From JAUSFM01 sp964343705 (GTDB taxonomy: Archaea; Nanobdellota; Nanobdellia; Woesearchaeales; UBA12501): a stretch of DNA of 31,756 nt. Numbering within the stretch: position 1 is the stretch's first letter; the number at the start of each line of letters is the position of its first letter. Location: positions 1 through 31,756 of the forward strand of contig CAYFJX010000015.1 of assembly GCA_964343705.1 (NCBI GenBank), given 5' to 3'. The notes beneath the pieces were generated by a model, which ran no database searches, was not told where the DNA came from, and saw only the letters and a program-made list of their open reading frames with translations. A program made the translations under genes and the position numbers. This document shows positions 1-10,600 of this stretch, piece by piece.

Positions 1-1
1 T

Positions 2-2671
2 CTTGAACCAAGGCCAGTAGCATCACCAGGTGCAGGAGCAAGAGCATCACGAACACCAGCACCACCTGTTGCACCAGATGCACCACCCTTTGTTCCACCA
101 AGTGACTTTAAAGTAGATGCTGCTAAGAAAAGTGCAGCGTCAGCAGACAATCCGCTTGTTGCAGTTGAAGGACTCCAAGCAGGAGACTCAATTAGAACAA
201 AGAGTGGTAATGAATTCACAGTTAAAGAACAAGGTGGTAAGCTTGTTTGGGAACAAACACATATGGCAAAGCGTACTGACACAGGTGTCAGTGACGGAGA
301 CCTTAAACATCTCAACAATCCACGAAACTTCCAAGGATCAAATTCACGTTTTGTTTTCATGGATGAAGATCGACGAGCAGATCAAGGACCAGTAATTACT
401 AACTCCGAGGTTCCTGAAGGAGCTGTTGTCACATCACGACACTCTGGTTCACAATTCAAAGCAGTAAAAGGAGCAGATGGCCAACTTCACTGGGTACAAA
501 TAAAAGGTAAAGATAGTGATCCAGGTGATCTTGCCATGAGCGACCGAGAAGCACAAATACTCAATGATCCTGATTACTATGATGATGGCACTACAGAAAA
601 ACGATTAGCAATGGAGTTACCTCCAGAACCTGACGAAGCTCTTGCAGAAGGGGTACCTGACGAACCTGTAGACCCAGATGCTGATTATACTTTTGAAGAT
701 GAGGATGGTGATGGTCATGCTGATGATGCTGAAGATGAAGCAGTTGCAAAAGCAGACAAAAAACCAGCTGGTGGTAGTGCAGGAGATGCAGCAGAAGCAA
801 AAAAAGCAATTGAAAGTGCTTTCTCACCTCGAAAGCCAGGAAAAAGTGCAACAGGAAAGGACTTCCTTGAAAAAGTAAAAGCATGTAAAAAAGGCAAAAA
901 ATGCACTATTAAGGATGTGGGTGAATTTGAGAAAATTAGTGATACTAAGTTCAAAACAAGCAGTGGTACAGTAATCAGTGTTGGTAAACAAGGTGATATG
1001 ACTGAAACTGATTCAGATGGTAACATTCTTTACTTCACTGACAAAGCAGGCAACAAACATGACTTTCAAGGTATGGGTGTGACCAGTGTTGACCAAGCAA
1101 AAGATGGCAGTGTAAGTGGAATCACATTTAACAAACCAGAAAACTGTCAAGGACTCCTATTCCTCAGTGTGTGTAGTGGTGGTGAAACAACAGCAAAACG
1201 ACAACCTGATGGATCCTACAAAATGGACAGTGGCGCTGTTCTTATACCTGACCAATCTGGAATGGTAGTTGTTCAAAACGAAGATGGAAGTACATCACTT
1301 ATGACTCCTGGTCCAGGAGGACTCAATGAAGTCGCTACAATTCCTTCTGATATGGGTGTAACAAAATCAGGAAAAGGCGCAACTACTGTGTTCAAAGTAA
1401 AAGATGCAGCAGGAAACCTGCAATCAATTAGTATGGCAGCACGAGGAAACAAAGGCGGCCCTGTGATCACTACAACTGATCCTGATGGTAATGTTGTCAA
1501 TGAAAATTACAATGATCCTACCACTGGCCAGCGTGTTCATGCCACTTTTGATCATGAAGATGGCACTATGGAAAAAACATGTGCTAATGGGCAACGATGT
1601 GGTTTTGCTACAGGATGTAATGAAAATGGGGATTGTGAATCAAAAGTTAACCTTTGTGAAGCATCAAGTCCACAAGGACAGTGTAATCCCTGCCGGGCAG
1701 AAGGTTTAGGAAGAACCTGTGCAATTAAAGACCCTGCAACAGGAGAAACAATTGATCCTGAAGAACTGTGTAAAGATTCTACTCGAGTTTCAAAAGAAAA
1801 ATGTATTGACCAACTAAAATCCGGTGCGCGAGCACAAATGAGCTTCCAATCCTTAATGAGCACCATCAGTGAAGCAAAACAAATGGCAGCTGAAGCAAAA
1901 GAATTCTGCGGCCTTGTTGCAGACAAGCGAGACTGTGACAGTATTTTCGGTGATTGGTTTGGTGTTAACGAATGGGTAAAAGACCTGCGAAGAACAGACC
2001 CAACTCTTGCAGCATTATTTGATGGTAACTGGGAAGAAAGTATCTGTTGGAAACACCTTGACAGAAGTAATGCAGAACCAGGAGAAGAAGGATTTTTCTA
2101 CGATGTCGACGGAAGCCTGAAGTTTTGGATTGCAGCAGAAAAAGCACCGTACTCTGTACCTACTGAGCGAGACAGCTTACATGAACAAGAAGCATGGTAT
2201 TACCGGGTAACAGGTGAAGTGTCACCATCACAACTTTGTAAAATTGACACTCCGCTACCAGACGACCCAAGCAAGAGTGACATTGAAAAGACATTCAAAA
2301 ATGAGTTCCTTACCTTTAGCTTCCACCTAGTAGGGCCTAATGGTAATACGGTTATTGATACTGACAAGAATCCAGAAACACCTAACCACTTTAAAATCAG
2401 GTGTGACGAAGGTGGTGTGTCACTGATCTCCTCGCAAACCCTTGTACGAATCTTGGCAAAAGAGTTTACGCAAGTGTGTGTGAAATTCCACAATCCAAGT
2501 AATCTACACTCATTCATACGAGATGAGCTCAAAGGGAGCATGTGGTGTAACACAATTGTTCCATCTAACCCAGAAATATCGCAAGTGCCACCTCCAGAAG
2601 GAGGCGATGCAGCTGAACGACCAGAAGGAGAAACAGAAACAGGATCATTTGCTCCTCAAATTGTGAACTAG
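2..2671 (+). CDS. Large extracellular protein, 5'-truncated by the window edge
   Basis: The reading frame is already open at base 2 and stays open through the ATG at 263, so that ATG is internal and the true start lies before the window. The visible 889 residues begin with a Pro/Ala-rich stretch, followed by an acidic region with a calcium-loop-like motif DEDGDGHAD (nt 698-724) resembling EF-hand/dockerin or thrombospondin type 3 loops. Next come Gly/Asp-rich, beta-strand-like segments (nt about 900-1550) and a cysteine-rich C-terminal third (nt about 1570-2560) that suggests disulfides, hence location outside the membrane. No catalytic motif is evident and I do not recognise a family. It uses A-ending codons (gca, aca, cga) like the giant protein at 7608. 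The next gene starts within 10 nt, suggesting an operon. Confidence 0.85.
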   Translation, partial: LEPRPVASPGAGARASRTPAPPVAPDAPPFVPPSDFKVDAAKKSAASADNPLVAVEGLQAGDSIRTKSGNEFTVKEQGGKLVWEQTHMAKRTDTGVSDGDLKHLNNPRNFQGSNSRFVFMDEDRRADQGPVITNSEVPEGAVVTSRHSGSQFKAVKGADGQLHWVQIKGKDSDPGDLAMSDREAQILNDPDYYDDGTTEKRLAMELPPEPDEALAEGVPDEPVDPDADYTFEDEDGDGHADDAEDEAVAKADKKPAGGSAGDAAEAKKAIESAFSPRKPGKSATGKDFLEKVKACKKGKKCTIKDVGEFEKISDTKFKTSSGTVISVGKQGDMTETDSDGNILYFTDKAGNKHDFQGMGVTSVDQAKDGSVSGITFNKPENCQGLLFLSVCSGGETTAKRQPDGSYKMDSGAVLIPDQSGMVVVQNEDGSTSLMTPGPGGLNEVATIPSDMGVTKSGKGATTVFKVKDAAGNLQSISMAARGNKGGPVITTTDPDGNVVNENYNDPTTGQRVHATFDHEDGTMEKTCANGQRCGFATGCNENGDCESKVNLCEASSPQGQCNPCRAEGLGRTCAIKDPATGETIDPEELCKDSTRVSKEKCIDQLKSGARAQMSFQSLMSTISEAKQMAAEAKEFCGLVADKRDCDSIFGDWFGVNEWVKDLRRTDPTLAALFDGNWEESICWKHLDRSNAEPGEEGFFYDVDGSLKFWIAAEKAPYSVPTERDSLHEQEAWYYRVTGEVSPSQLCKIDTPLPDDPSKSDIEKTFKNEFLTFSFHLVGPNGNTVIDTDKNPETPNHFKIRCDEGGVSLISSQTLVRILAKEFTQVCVKFHNPSNLHSFIRDELKGSMWCNTIVPSNPEISQVPPPEGGDAAERPEGETETGSFAPQIVN

Positions 2672-2680
2672 GTGTGTTGC

Positions 2681-3502
2681 ATGACAAAAGACTTTTCTGG
2701 CTTTAACGCGTTTTTCAGCATCTTTGAAGGACTCAAGAAAAAACACCTTTTTGCATTTTTGTACGATGTCCTCTTTCTTTTTTTAGGGGGAATTGCACTC
2801 TACTTTGTTGGAAAACTACAAATGCAACTTGCAGAAAAAGTGTATGGTACCAACCTACTGGGCCAGGTTGCACATGTGCAGTCAGCAAGTCTTGATGCGG
2901 TTTCAGAAGCAAAAGGGACATTGTTTGCGATTATCGGTGTATTTATATTCCTTATATTAATCATTGTTTACTGTTGGAGCTTTACACGTACACTTATTTG
3001 GTCAACACTGCTTGGCAAGAAAATAAAAAATCTAGCAAAGTTTTCTCTTAAACTTTCAGCAATTAATCTTGTCTGGTTATTGCTTAGTGTAGTGCCCTTT
3101 TACTTTGTACTTTTTCGCCTAGCACGCATTTATAACGACCCTCTGTTTGCCATAACATCTCGAGCATCAGGGTACACGTACATACTCTTCTTACAACTCA
3201 TTATGTTGTTAATAGTATTACTTTATTGCCACTTTACCAACATTTTTTATTACAAATACCTTCATGCTCCCAAACTAAAAACAATATGGCATGCACTTAA
3301 GTTTGGCGTTGTTAACATACCAGCTTTCCTTAAACCAATGGGTGTTCTCATGTTATTTTTTGTAGTTCTCATGTTTGCTGGCATTATTAATAAATTCCTC
3401 CCAGAGCTCATGGCGAGCATTCTTTCATTTGGTATTGTATTCTTCTTTGCACTTATTAGTCGACAGTTCTACATTAATATACTCAAACACTACAAACACT
3501 AG
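2681..3502 (+). CDS. Polytopic membrane protein, about six TM helices
   Basis: The 273-residue product has about six hydrophobic segments, for example FAFLYDVLFLFLGGIALYFV near the N-terminus and LFAIIGVFIFLILIIVYCW in the middle, with basic loops between them. I chose ATG 2681. A GTG at 2672 in the same frame would add only MCC directly after the upstream stop. The gene follows the preceding one by 9 nt and ends 6 nt before the peptidase gene, so the three are probably cotranscribed. Its layout (short basic N-terminus, about six helices, no large soluble domain) is close to the protein at 22075, and the two may be distant paralogues. I see no transporter or enzyme signature, so the function is unknown. 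Confidence 0.85.
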   Translation: MTKDFSGFNAFFSIFEGLKKKHLFAFLYDVLFLFLGGIALYFVGKLQMQLAEKVYGTNLLGQVAHVQSASLDAVSEAKGTLFAIIGVFIFLILIIVYCWSFTRTLIWSTLLGKKIKNLAKFSLKLSAINLVWLLLSVVPFYFVLFRLARIYNDPLFAITSRASGYTYILFLQLIMLLIVLLYCHFTNIFYYKYLHAPKLKTIWHALKFGVVNIPAFLKPMGVLMLFFVVLMFAGIINKFLPELMASILSFGIVFFFALISRQFYINILKHYKH

Positions 3503-3508
3503 ATACTC

Positions 3509-5248
3509 ATGCGTTACAACCTTGCAGCTTGGAATTTGAAAGATCTTGTTCAGGATAGAAGTAAACTCCCTTCATTACTTAAGGAACTTGAACGTCGCCT
3601 ACAAAAAGTAGAGCGTCATAAAAAATTCTTTAAACCATCAATGGCAACAAAATGGTTTGCAACACTCATTAAAGATCTTGAATCATATGATCGACTTGCA
3701 GGAACACTAGGACAATATGCGTACTTGTGGTTTTCTGAAGACACTAAGAACAAGCAAGCCATTACTTTTAGGAGTCAAATACAGAAAATTGGCGCAGAAC
3801 ATAGCAATAGGTTGCTTTGGTTTAGACTTGAATTTGTGAAATTTCCTAAAGCAGAAGCTGCACGACTTATCAAAGCAACTCCGCAAGCAGACTACTTCCT
3901 AAAAATGCTTCTCAAAGAAAAAGATTATGTGTTAAGCACCAAGGAAGAAAAGATAATCACTATCAAAGATGCCAACGGAGCCTCAAAACTAGACACTATT
4001 TACAACCTGCTCACCTCTGACTTTACCTATGACTTTCAAGGAAAAAAACTCACACAAGGAGAATTGGTAACCCAGGTTCGCAACCCAAAAGCAGCAATAC
4101 GAAAAAAAGCATATGACGCACTTTTTGTTCCCTACAAAAAATTTGAAAACATCCTTGGGGAAATCTACACTGCTACTATTTCAGACTGGTACAAAGAAAA
4201 CGTTGAAGTGCGCGGGTACAAAACACCTATCACTGTTCGAAATAAGGACAATGATATCGACGACAAAGCAATAACAACATTAATGAAAGTCACTGAAAAA
4301 AATCAAAAGGTCTTTCACCAATACTTCAAACTCAAAGCAAAATCCTTGGGAACAAAAAAATTAAGCAGGTATGACTTGTACGCTCCACTCAAAAAAACAA
4401 AGGAACACATTCCCTACCCTGACGCAACCGAACTAGTACTGAAAACATTTAAGGGTTTCTCATCTGACTTTTTTGAACTCGCCAAAAGTATGTTCACACA
4501 AAAACACATCCATAGTCTGGTGCACAAAGGAAAGATGGGTGGTGCATACAACTATGGTGTTGACCCAGCGTATAAGCCGTATGTCTTACTTACCTACACC
4601 AATGATGCGCGATCTGTTTCAACACTTGCCCATGAGCTAGGCCACGCGATTCACTTCATGCTTTCATCAAAAAAGAACAGCATATTCCACGTAGGCTCAG
4701 CACTGCCTATTGCAGAAACAGCTTCTATTTTTTCAGAACTCTTGCTTGCAGAAGCACTCAAAAAAGAAAAACCAGCACTACGAAAACACTTGCTTTTTGA
4801 CCAGCTTGACAATGCATATGCAAGTATTTCACGACAATTACAATTTATTGCGTTTGAAATCAAAGCACACGACGCTTCAAAAGATCATGTGTCAACAGAG
4901 TGGCTGCACGCAACCTACTACAAAATGTTAAAGCAACACTTTGGACCAGGTGTTGTAGTTCCAGAATCATTTAAACATGAGTGGAGTTACATTCCTCATA
5001 TTTTCCACACACCGTTTTACTGTTATGCCTATGGTTTTGGCAACTTACTTTCCTTTGCTGCGTATGCACAGTACAAAGAACAAGGGCCATCCTACAGCAA
5101 GAACATTATTCGCATGCTTTCTGATGGTGGATCAAAAAGTCCACGTGAATTAGTAAAAGAATTAGGTTTTGATATTGCTTCTGCTCAGTTTTGGCAAAAA
5201 GGATTTGATGTAATCAAGGATATGGTCAAGGAGTTAAAGAGTTTATAG
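3509..5248 (+). CDS. M3 family oligoendopeptidase (PepF-like metallopeptidase)
   Basis: The product is 579 residues, the usual size for oligoendopeptidase F. It has the zinc signature HELGH at residues 375-379 (in STLAHELGHAIHF) and a third ligand glutamate at about residue 403 in IAETASIFSE, spaced as in M3 gluzincins. The all-helical N-terminal half and the C-terminal FHTPFYCYAYGFGNLLSFA segment, which carries the family's substrate-binding Tyr/His residues, are also present. The family cleaves short peptides in the cytoplasm. There is no signal peptide, and the predicted location agrees. The ATG is 6 nt after the previous stop. Within a block of exported proteins it may recycle peptides, but that link is inference. 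Confidence 0.93.
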   Translation: MRYNLAAWNLKDLVQDRSKLPSLLKELERRLQKVERHKKFFKPSMATKWFATLIKDLESYDRLAGTLGQYAYLWFSEDTKNKQAITFRSQIQKIGAEHSNRLLWFRLEFVKFPKAEAARLIKATPQADYFLKMLLKEKDYVLSTKEEKIITIKDANGASKLDTIYNLLTSDFTYDFQGKKLTQGELVTQVRNPKAAIRKKAYDALFVPYKKFENILGEIYTATISDWYKENVEVRGYKTPITVRNKDNDIDDKAITTLMKVTEKNQKVFHQYFKLKAKSLGTKKLSRYDLYAPLKKTKEHIPYPDATELVLKTFKGFSSDFFELAKSMFTQKHIHSLVHKGKMGGAYNYGVDPAYKPYVLLTYTNDARSVSTLAHELGHAIHFMLSSKKNSIFHVGSALPIAETASIFSELLLAEALKKEKPALRKHLLFDQLDNAYASISRQLQFIAFEIKAHDASKDHVSTEWLHATYYKMLKQHFGPGVVVPESFKHEWSYIPHIFHTPFYCYAYGFGNLLSFAAYAQYKEQGPSYSKNIIRMLSDGGSKSPRELVKELGFDIASAQFWQKGFDVIKDMVKELKSL

Positions 5249-5266
5249 TTTTCTATGCAGTATTTT

Positions 5267-5367
5267 GTTAGGGTGCCACCTTGGGAAGCCGACGTGTTAC
5301 ACACACTACTGCCGCAAATCAAGGGTGAGCTTGAGCTACATTGCTGTGCGGACCGTGGCACCCTAAC
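5267..5367. repeat. Inverted repeat, 13-bp perfect arms, 75-nt spacer
   Basis: GTTAGGGTGCCAC at 5267-5279 is the exact reverse complement of GTGGCACCCTAAC at 5355-5367. It starts 19 nt after the peptidase stop codon, so it may fold in the 3' end of that mRNA. I see no transposase and no target-site duplication. Confidence 0.75.
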
Positions 5368-5421
5368 TAGAACTATATTTTTACTACTTTTGCGGTTAAA
5401 GAAATTTTCTTTTTTGTGCAG

Positions 5422-5530
5422 GAGGGGTGGCACTGCGGTAGTAAACCCTTCAAATCCATTCAGGGTGACAACGGAAATCGCGTCATTATTCCGCGATTTC
5501 CGAAAAAACCTTGTGGCAGTGCCACCCCTC
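5422..5530. repeat. Inverted repeat, 15-bp perfect arms, with an inner 11-bp stem
   Basis: GAGGGGTGGCACTGC at 5422-5436 is the exact reverse complement of 5516-5530. Inside it, CGGAAATCGCG (5472-5482) pairs perfectly with CGCGATTTCCG (5492-5502) across a 9-nt loop, giving a nested structure. The outer borders, GTGCAG on the left and AGAAAGAC on the right, recur around a shorter hairpin at 25796-25819. This suggests a repeated palindromic element rather than a one-off terminator. Confidence 0.75.
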
Positions 5531-5569
5531 AGAAAGACGTTTGAAATGGGCCATTTCCCACACACAACC

Positions 5570-5578
5570 TTTATAAAT
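5570..5578 (+). promoter_or_regulatory. TATA box for the RGQV-protein gene
   Basis: TTTATAAAT is centred 28 nt before the ATG at 5602. That is the spacing expected for an archaeal promoter giving a leaderless transcript. Confidence 0.7.
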
Positions 5579-5601
5579 GGAAAGTGCTAGTATAGTCGTG
5601 G

Positions 5602-7545
5602 ATGTTACAAAAAAGGGGTCAGGTTACTTATTTTATAATCCTAGGAGTTATACTCTTGTTTGTGGTAGCTGCATTTCTCTTTTTTACCAAAGATGACACA
5701 CTACAACAGTTTGTTCCAGACAAAGAAATCCCAGTAGAATTTCAAACAGTACACAACTATGTACAAGAATGTTTTGAAGAAAGTATGCTTCGTGGAGTTC
5801 TCTTACTTGGTAGTCAAGGAGGATTCATAAGTATACCTCGACGAATCCAACTCAATAGCAGAAGTTATCTTCCTCTTACACCTGCAGGAGATCTCAAACT
5901 GCCATTGTGGTATTACCAAGGTGAAAATCGAATTCCTACACAAGGCTTTATGCAAGATCAACTTAATGACTACGTGACCAATCGTATGAGTGAATGTCTC
6001 GAAGGCTTGCAATCAGAATCATTCACCAACCAGTTTGACTTTTCCTTTCCGCAACCTATGAAAACAGAAACACGAATTGGTGAAAAATCAGTTTGGGGAG
6101 AGTTCAAGTATCCAATCAGAGTCTCACAAGAAAGCACAGGGTACCAAACTGAATTCACTGTCTTTGTTGATAAACTAGATGTTAAACTCAAAAAAATACA
6201 TGACCTTGCATCAGCAATAATGCGTGCAGAAGACGAAGATGTATTTCTTGAACGCCTAACCCTTGAACTTATGACACTTGGCAGCGGAAGTCCTCCAGAT
6301 GGCATTCCCTTCACTGACATGGTCTTCAGTTGTGACAAACCTGAATGGAGCAGAAAAGCAGTGTTAAACACACTCAAAAACCGATTGTTCTACAACCTGC
6401 CACGAGTGCAAGTAAAAAACACAGCTCGACCATTACCAGGACGAAATGATCAGTATGCATTGCATCACTTTGTGTGGAACGTCACAGAAGACAACTACAA
6501 AGACATTGACATGGGACTGGTCTTCCAAAAAGAATGGCCCTTTGACTTTAGTGTTACACCATCCCACGGCGATGTTATGCCTTCTAGTTTTGGCAGGGGA
6601 GCACGGGAATACCTCAAGTACATGTGTGTTAACGCATACCACTTTACCTACAGCATGCGTTATCCAGTTATCATCTCGCTTACAGACAGGCAAGCCCTTA
6701 ACGGAGACGGCTATGTTTTCAGATTTGCATTGCCAGTACTTATTGACCACAACCAAGGACAACGACGAGCATTTGACCAAAGCATATTCCAGGTACCAGA
6801 ACGAAGCAGAGAAGTATGCAATGAACGAGAGTCAGAACCTTACACAATCTATGCTCTTGACAATCTCACAGGAGCCTTTATCAACAACGTCAATGTATCA
6901 TTTGATTGCGTAAACCGATTTAGTTGTCCATTGGGAACTACTGGAACAGACGCAGGCATCTCACGATTGTCAACACTTATGCCAAGCTTCTGCACACCAG
7001 GATCAGTTGTACTTGAACACCCAGATTATGTGTACACCAAAAAACAACTTGACAGAGAACAAAACAGTGTTGACGTAGAACTCCTGCCAGTTAAACGATT
7101 ACCCTTACGAGTCATGAAGCGAACCTTTAGGGTTGACCAATTCCAAGACCTTGAAGAACTCTACTCTGGCGAAAAAGCATTAGTCTTTATGTCAACTGAT
7201 GACTTACAAGACTTTGGAGAAGTTGCCCGCTACCCTCTTGATGATGAGCAGTTAGGCCAATCACCTGAAGCAGCACAGCTTGGAACAATCAGTCTGGTAG
7301 TAAGCGAAGGTGTCACCTATGACTTTAGCGTTGCCCTGCTTGACAATGAAGATGAGCTAATTGGTCGCATTGAAGGAAACTGGACACCAACAATAGAAGA
7401 AATTCAATCAGCAACAGAATTGCATGTAACCGCAGTAGAATACGTGCCACACCCAACAACTACTATTGCCCAAGCAAAAATGATAGATGATACAAGCAAG
7501 CCAGAAGTATACTTGCAAGTACTGCCACAATTAGCCAATCCATAA
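5602..7545 (+). CDS. RGQV-anchored exported protein (DPANN surface-protein type)
   Basis: The 647-residue product opens with MLQKRGQVTYFIILGVILLF, a short basic start followed by one hydrophobic helix, resembling class III (pilin-like) signals but without the usual acidic residue at +5. A conserved-looking segment follows (YVQECFEESM, then GSQGGFISIP at residues about 53-82), then a long beta-rich exterior with scattered cysteines. A shorter relative, 20565-21203, shows the same N-terminal pattern. A TATA box sits 28 nt upstream, and the giant amidase protein follows after 62 nt, so the two are likely coexpressed. It is probably a membrane-anchored extracellular protein. I know similar N-termini from DPANN genomes but no assigned function. 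Confidence 0.85.
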   Translation: MLQKRGQVTYFIILGVILLFVVAAFLFFTKDDTLQQFVPDKEIPVEFQTVHNYVQECFEESMLRGVLLLGSQGGFISIPRRIQLNSRSYLPLTPAGDLKLPLWYYQGENRIPTQGFMQDQLNDYVTNRMSECLEGLQSESFTNQFDFSFPQPMKTETRIGEKSVWGEFKYPIRVSQESTGYQTEFTVFVDKLDVKLKKIHDLASAIMRAEDEDVFLERLTLELMTLGSGSPPDGIPFTDMVFSCDKPEWSRKAVLNTLKNRLFYNLPRVQVKNTARPLPGRNDQYALHHFVWNVTEDNYKDIDMGLVFQKEWPFDFSVTPSHGDVMPSSFGRGAREYLKYMCVNAYHFTYSMRYPVIISLTDRQALNGDGYVFRFALPVLIDHNQGQRRAFDQSIFQVPERSREVCNERESEPYTIYALDNLTGAFINNVNVSFDCVNRFSCPLGTTGTDAGISRLSTLMPSFCTPGSVVLEHPDYVYTKKQLDREQNSVDVELLPVKRLPLRVMKRTFRVDQFQDLEELYSGEKALVFMSTDDLQDFGEVARYPLDDEQLGQSPEAAQLGTISLVVSEGVTYDFSVALLDNEDELIGRIEGNWTPTIEEIQSATELHVTAVEYVPHPTTTIAQAKMIDDTSKPEVYLQVLPQLANP

Positions 7546-7607
7546 ATCAATAACATAAAAACATAAAAACACAAAAAACAGGTTATAGACAAAAGAGGAC
7601 GCAAGAC

Positions 7608-10600
7608 ATGGGAAAGATCATGAGAAAGTATGTGCAATTAGCAGCACTGTGTATGATCTACCTAATTCTTAATCTAACCTTGGTGCAAGCATTACCTGTT
7701 TACGAACCACCTAATCAAGGACCAAGACTAAACAACAACTCAAACAATGTAACGCCTGCATCTGTAGCTAACAATACTAACAGCACACCTTCGTATCCAG
7801 GCCCAGAACCTGAAGCCCCACCTAACTATCCAACATCACCGTATGGTGCTAATGATGCAGAAGCCCCACCTAACACACCATTTTCACCTGACCGGGGAGC
7901 CTATGCAATAAGCCTAGATGTTGATGTCCCACGCTACTTACAAAGACCAAACGCAGTTTTCACCGGAAAAACAAATGCATACGCGAGAGTACGAGCATAT
8001 GTTGATCCTCAACTACCTATCAGCCCATCAACAACCTACACTGGCTTGACAATAGCAGATGACCTAGGAGACTTTTCTATCAATGTGCAGCTTCAAGAAG
8101 GAACACACCACCTTGTCTTTGTTGCTGAAGGAAGAGAACAAGCAGTCATTGATGGAACAGTAACAGGAAACCACACAGTTACCAAAGAGTATGATGTCAC
8201 TATTGACTTAACACCTCCTCAAATAGAACTCAACCCAAAAATCTTTGTTGTAGAAGGCAACCTAATCCTTAACGGAACCACCAGCGAGGACACTATCCTC
8301 ACAGCAACAATCGGCGGCACTGTACAAGAAGAACAAATTCCTGCCGGGCCATTCCAAATCCGTGTACCAATGGATGAGACAACCTCACGACAGATTGGTC
8401 AACGAATCCAAGCACTTTTTACCTTTGCAGACCAAGCAGGCAATGATGTGCAACTACGGAGAACAATTCGTATTCTTGGCGCAGCACCACAACTTTTCAA
8501 TCATAATCTTGACCAACTCACTCCAAGCTATGTACAAAAAGTATTAGTCAAAGGAAATGCAACACCTGGTTCAACAGTATTCATAGCTGTCAATGGAGAA
8601 ACAACACCCGGAAGTGCATGGAGTACCAGCCTGTACGATCTTGTAACAAGTCTTCCAGTCAGAACAACTGCAAACAAAGAATACACAGCAACTGCTGCAG
8701 ATGATGGAAGCTTTGCCATCGAAGTCCTGCTCACCAAAGAACTCAGGGAAAACATGACACAATACCTTCCTGGAGACCCCTACCATCATGACCTAAGAGG
8801 TGTTGGAAGAGAGTATGATACAGGATCAACATTTGAAAACCGACTGGAAATTTTTGTTATTGACGAAATGAACAGAAGCACCAACTCTGGTGAAGTCGCA
8901 GTTGTTTTTGCTCGCTGTGGTAGTGGATCATTCTGGGATGTCACACCAAGCGATGTAACACCCACAACAGTAATTCCTGAACACTTGCGTGAAGGACTTG
9001 CACAACTTGGATTAAACTTCCAACTTAAATGGCGAGGGCCCTCAGACAGCGGAACGATCTTAAGCACACCTCAAATTCGAGTGCTCAAACAAAACAAGCA
9101 AGTAAGAACAGAATATGCTTTTGACCCTCAGAAACTGGTAAGAAAACCAATTCAGTCAAGCTGGAATGACGACTACACAGTTGGAGGAACAATCATAAAC
9201 TTCAACAAATTGCCCTACATCCAAAAGAATCTGAGTGACATCACTGCAAAAGATGATCTCTTCATTAAGATCCCGCTGCAAATGGAAATCAACTTTGAAT
9301 ACGACGATTACCACGGAGAAAAGATACGAAGAACACAACTGTATTGTACAGATGTAATCACCACACTTGACATTGAATTTGACGAACGATGGCTACCTTC
9401 CTGGCTCCTAAAAGACTCAATTGAATTCTTTGAAGATTCTATTGAAGTACTCAACAGAGTTCTTGAATACCTGAAATATGTCCTTATTGGAACCTTTGTT
9501 ACCTGTCTTGGAGGATGGGTTTCATACTATTACAAACTCGTTGTGGAAAAAATGAATTGTTCAGGTGTATACAGTGACACTGATCCTATGTCTCAAGAAA
9601 AAATAGATTGTGCTCAAGCAATGCAAGAACGTCAGAATTATGAAAAGTACATGAAATGGATTTGTGACAGAGTCTACTGTCCAAGTGCACCAAACCTTGG
9701 TGTGTACATGAACAGAATGAAAGTGCGAAAAGATGATGCATTTAGAAAAGCAGGAGAAAAACAAGAAAAATATTCCTTGAGTGAGGGAGATGTCGATGCA
9801 AAAATATCAGCATGTGGTATTCAAGAAGTAAATGAAAATGCGGTGTACGATTCAGCAATGGATTATATAGAAAAACCAACTAACTTGAAAAATATCCTTA
9901 AACCCTTTGACTCAGCAGAAATCTTTGCAGCAGATGACACACCTGCACGGAAGTGTGCAAAAGAATACATAAACCAGTATGACAGTGTGTGCTGGTTCCA
10001 CAATGAATTTGCTGCATCTGCATGTCTTTATGATATTGCAGATGGATCAAGAACACCCCGTGGTTGTGGAGGACCAGTAGGAAAAGCAGTACAAGCAGCA
10101 TCAACAATGTGTGAAGAAGAAGTACGGCCAGTTATTGGAAGTGTACGTTTTGGTGGAACTCTGCCAGCACGAGAAGTTACTATTGAGGTTAAAGAGGGGA
10201 TCAACGGTGTGATGACCACTAACAAGAAAAAAGTACCGATCCGAGACAGATGGTTTAGGTATATGGGTGATGGAAAATGGGAAGTTGGAACATTCTATGC
10301 TGACAGAACAGAAAAATTTGATGAATCAGGAAAACTTATTGGTTATGAACGAGGAGAAGATCAGTTCTTCCCTGAATTCCCACGGCAAATACTCACAAGG
10401 GAAGAAGCAGAAAAGTACGGTCTTGTGCCAAAAACAAACAAAGACTATGTTATTGACCCAACCGCAGGTGTGATAAATTCATTCCGTTGCCTTTGCTTGC
10501 CAGCAATCAACACCTACCTTGCAATGCTCAAGAAAGTCTTCAGTGACTTTAAACAATGCTTTGAAACAATACTCCTCACAGGAAAAGGAAGTACAGGAAT

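Larger units (their letters stand above)
5249..5601. other. Non-coding gap with nested hairpins and the promoter of the next gene
   Basis: About 350 bp lie between the peptidase and the RGQV-protein gene. The ORFs here cross perfect inverted repeats and look like chance. The gap holds two large inverted repeats (5267-5367 and 5422-5530), an inner stem, a short palindrome at 5543-5557 (GAAATGG around one G), T-rich tracts near 5388-5416 that may end upstream transcripts, and a TATA box near 5574. Confidence 0.8.

Noticed and set aside
263..2671. ATG 263 as the start of the first gene
   Set aside because: The same frame is open from base 2 with sensible low-complexity protein sequence, so the ATG is internal to a gene that begins outside the window.
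5255..5590. 111-residue plus-strand ORF and 126-residue minus-strand ORF in the 5249-5601 gap
   Set aside because: Both run through perfect inverted repeats and a TATA box, and the translations look like chance open frames of palindromic DNA.
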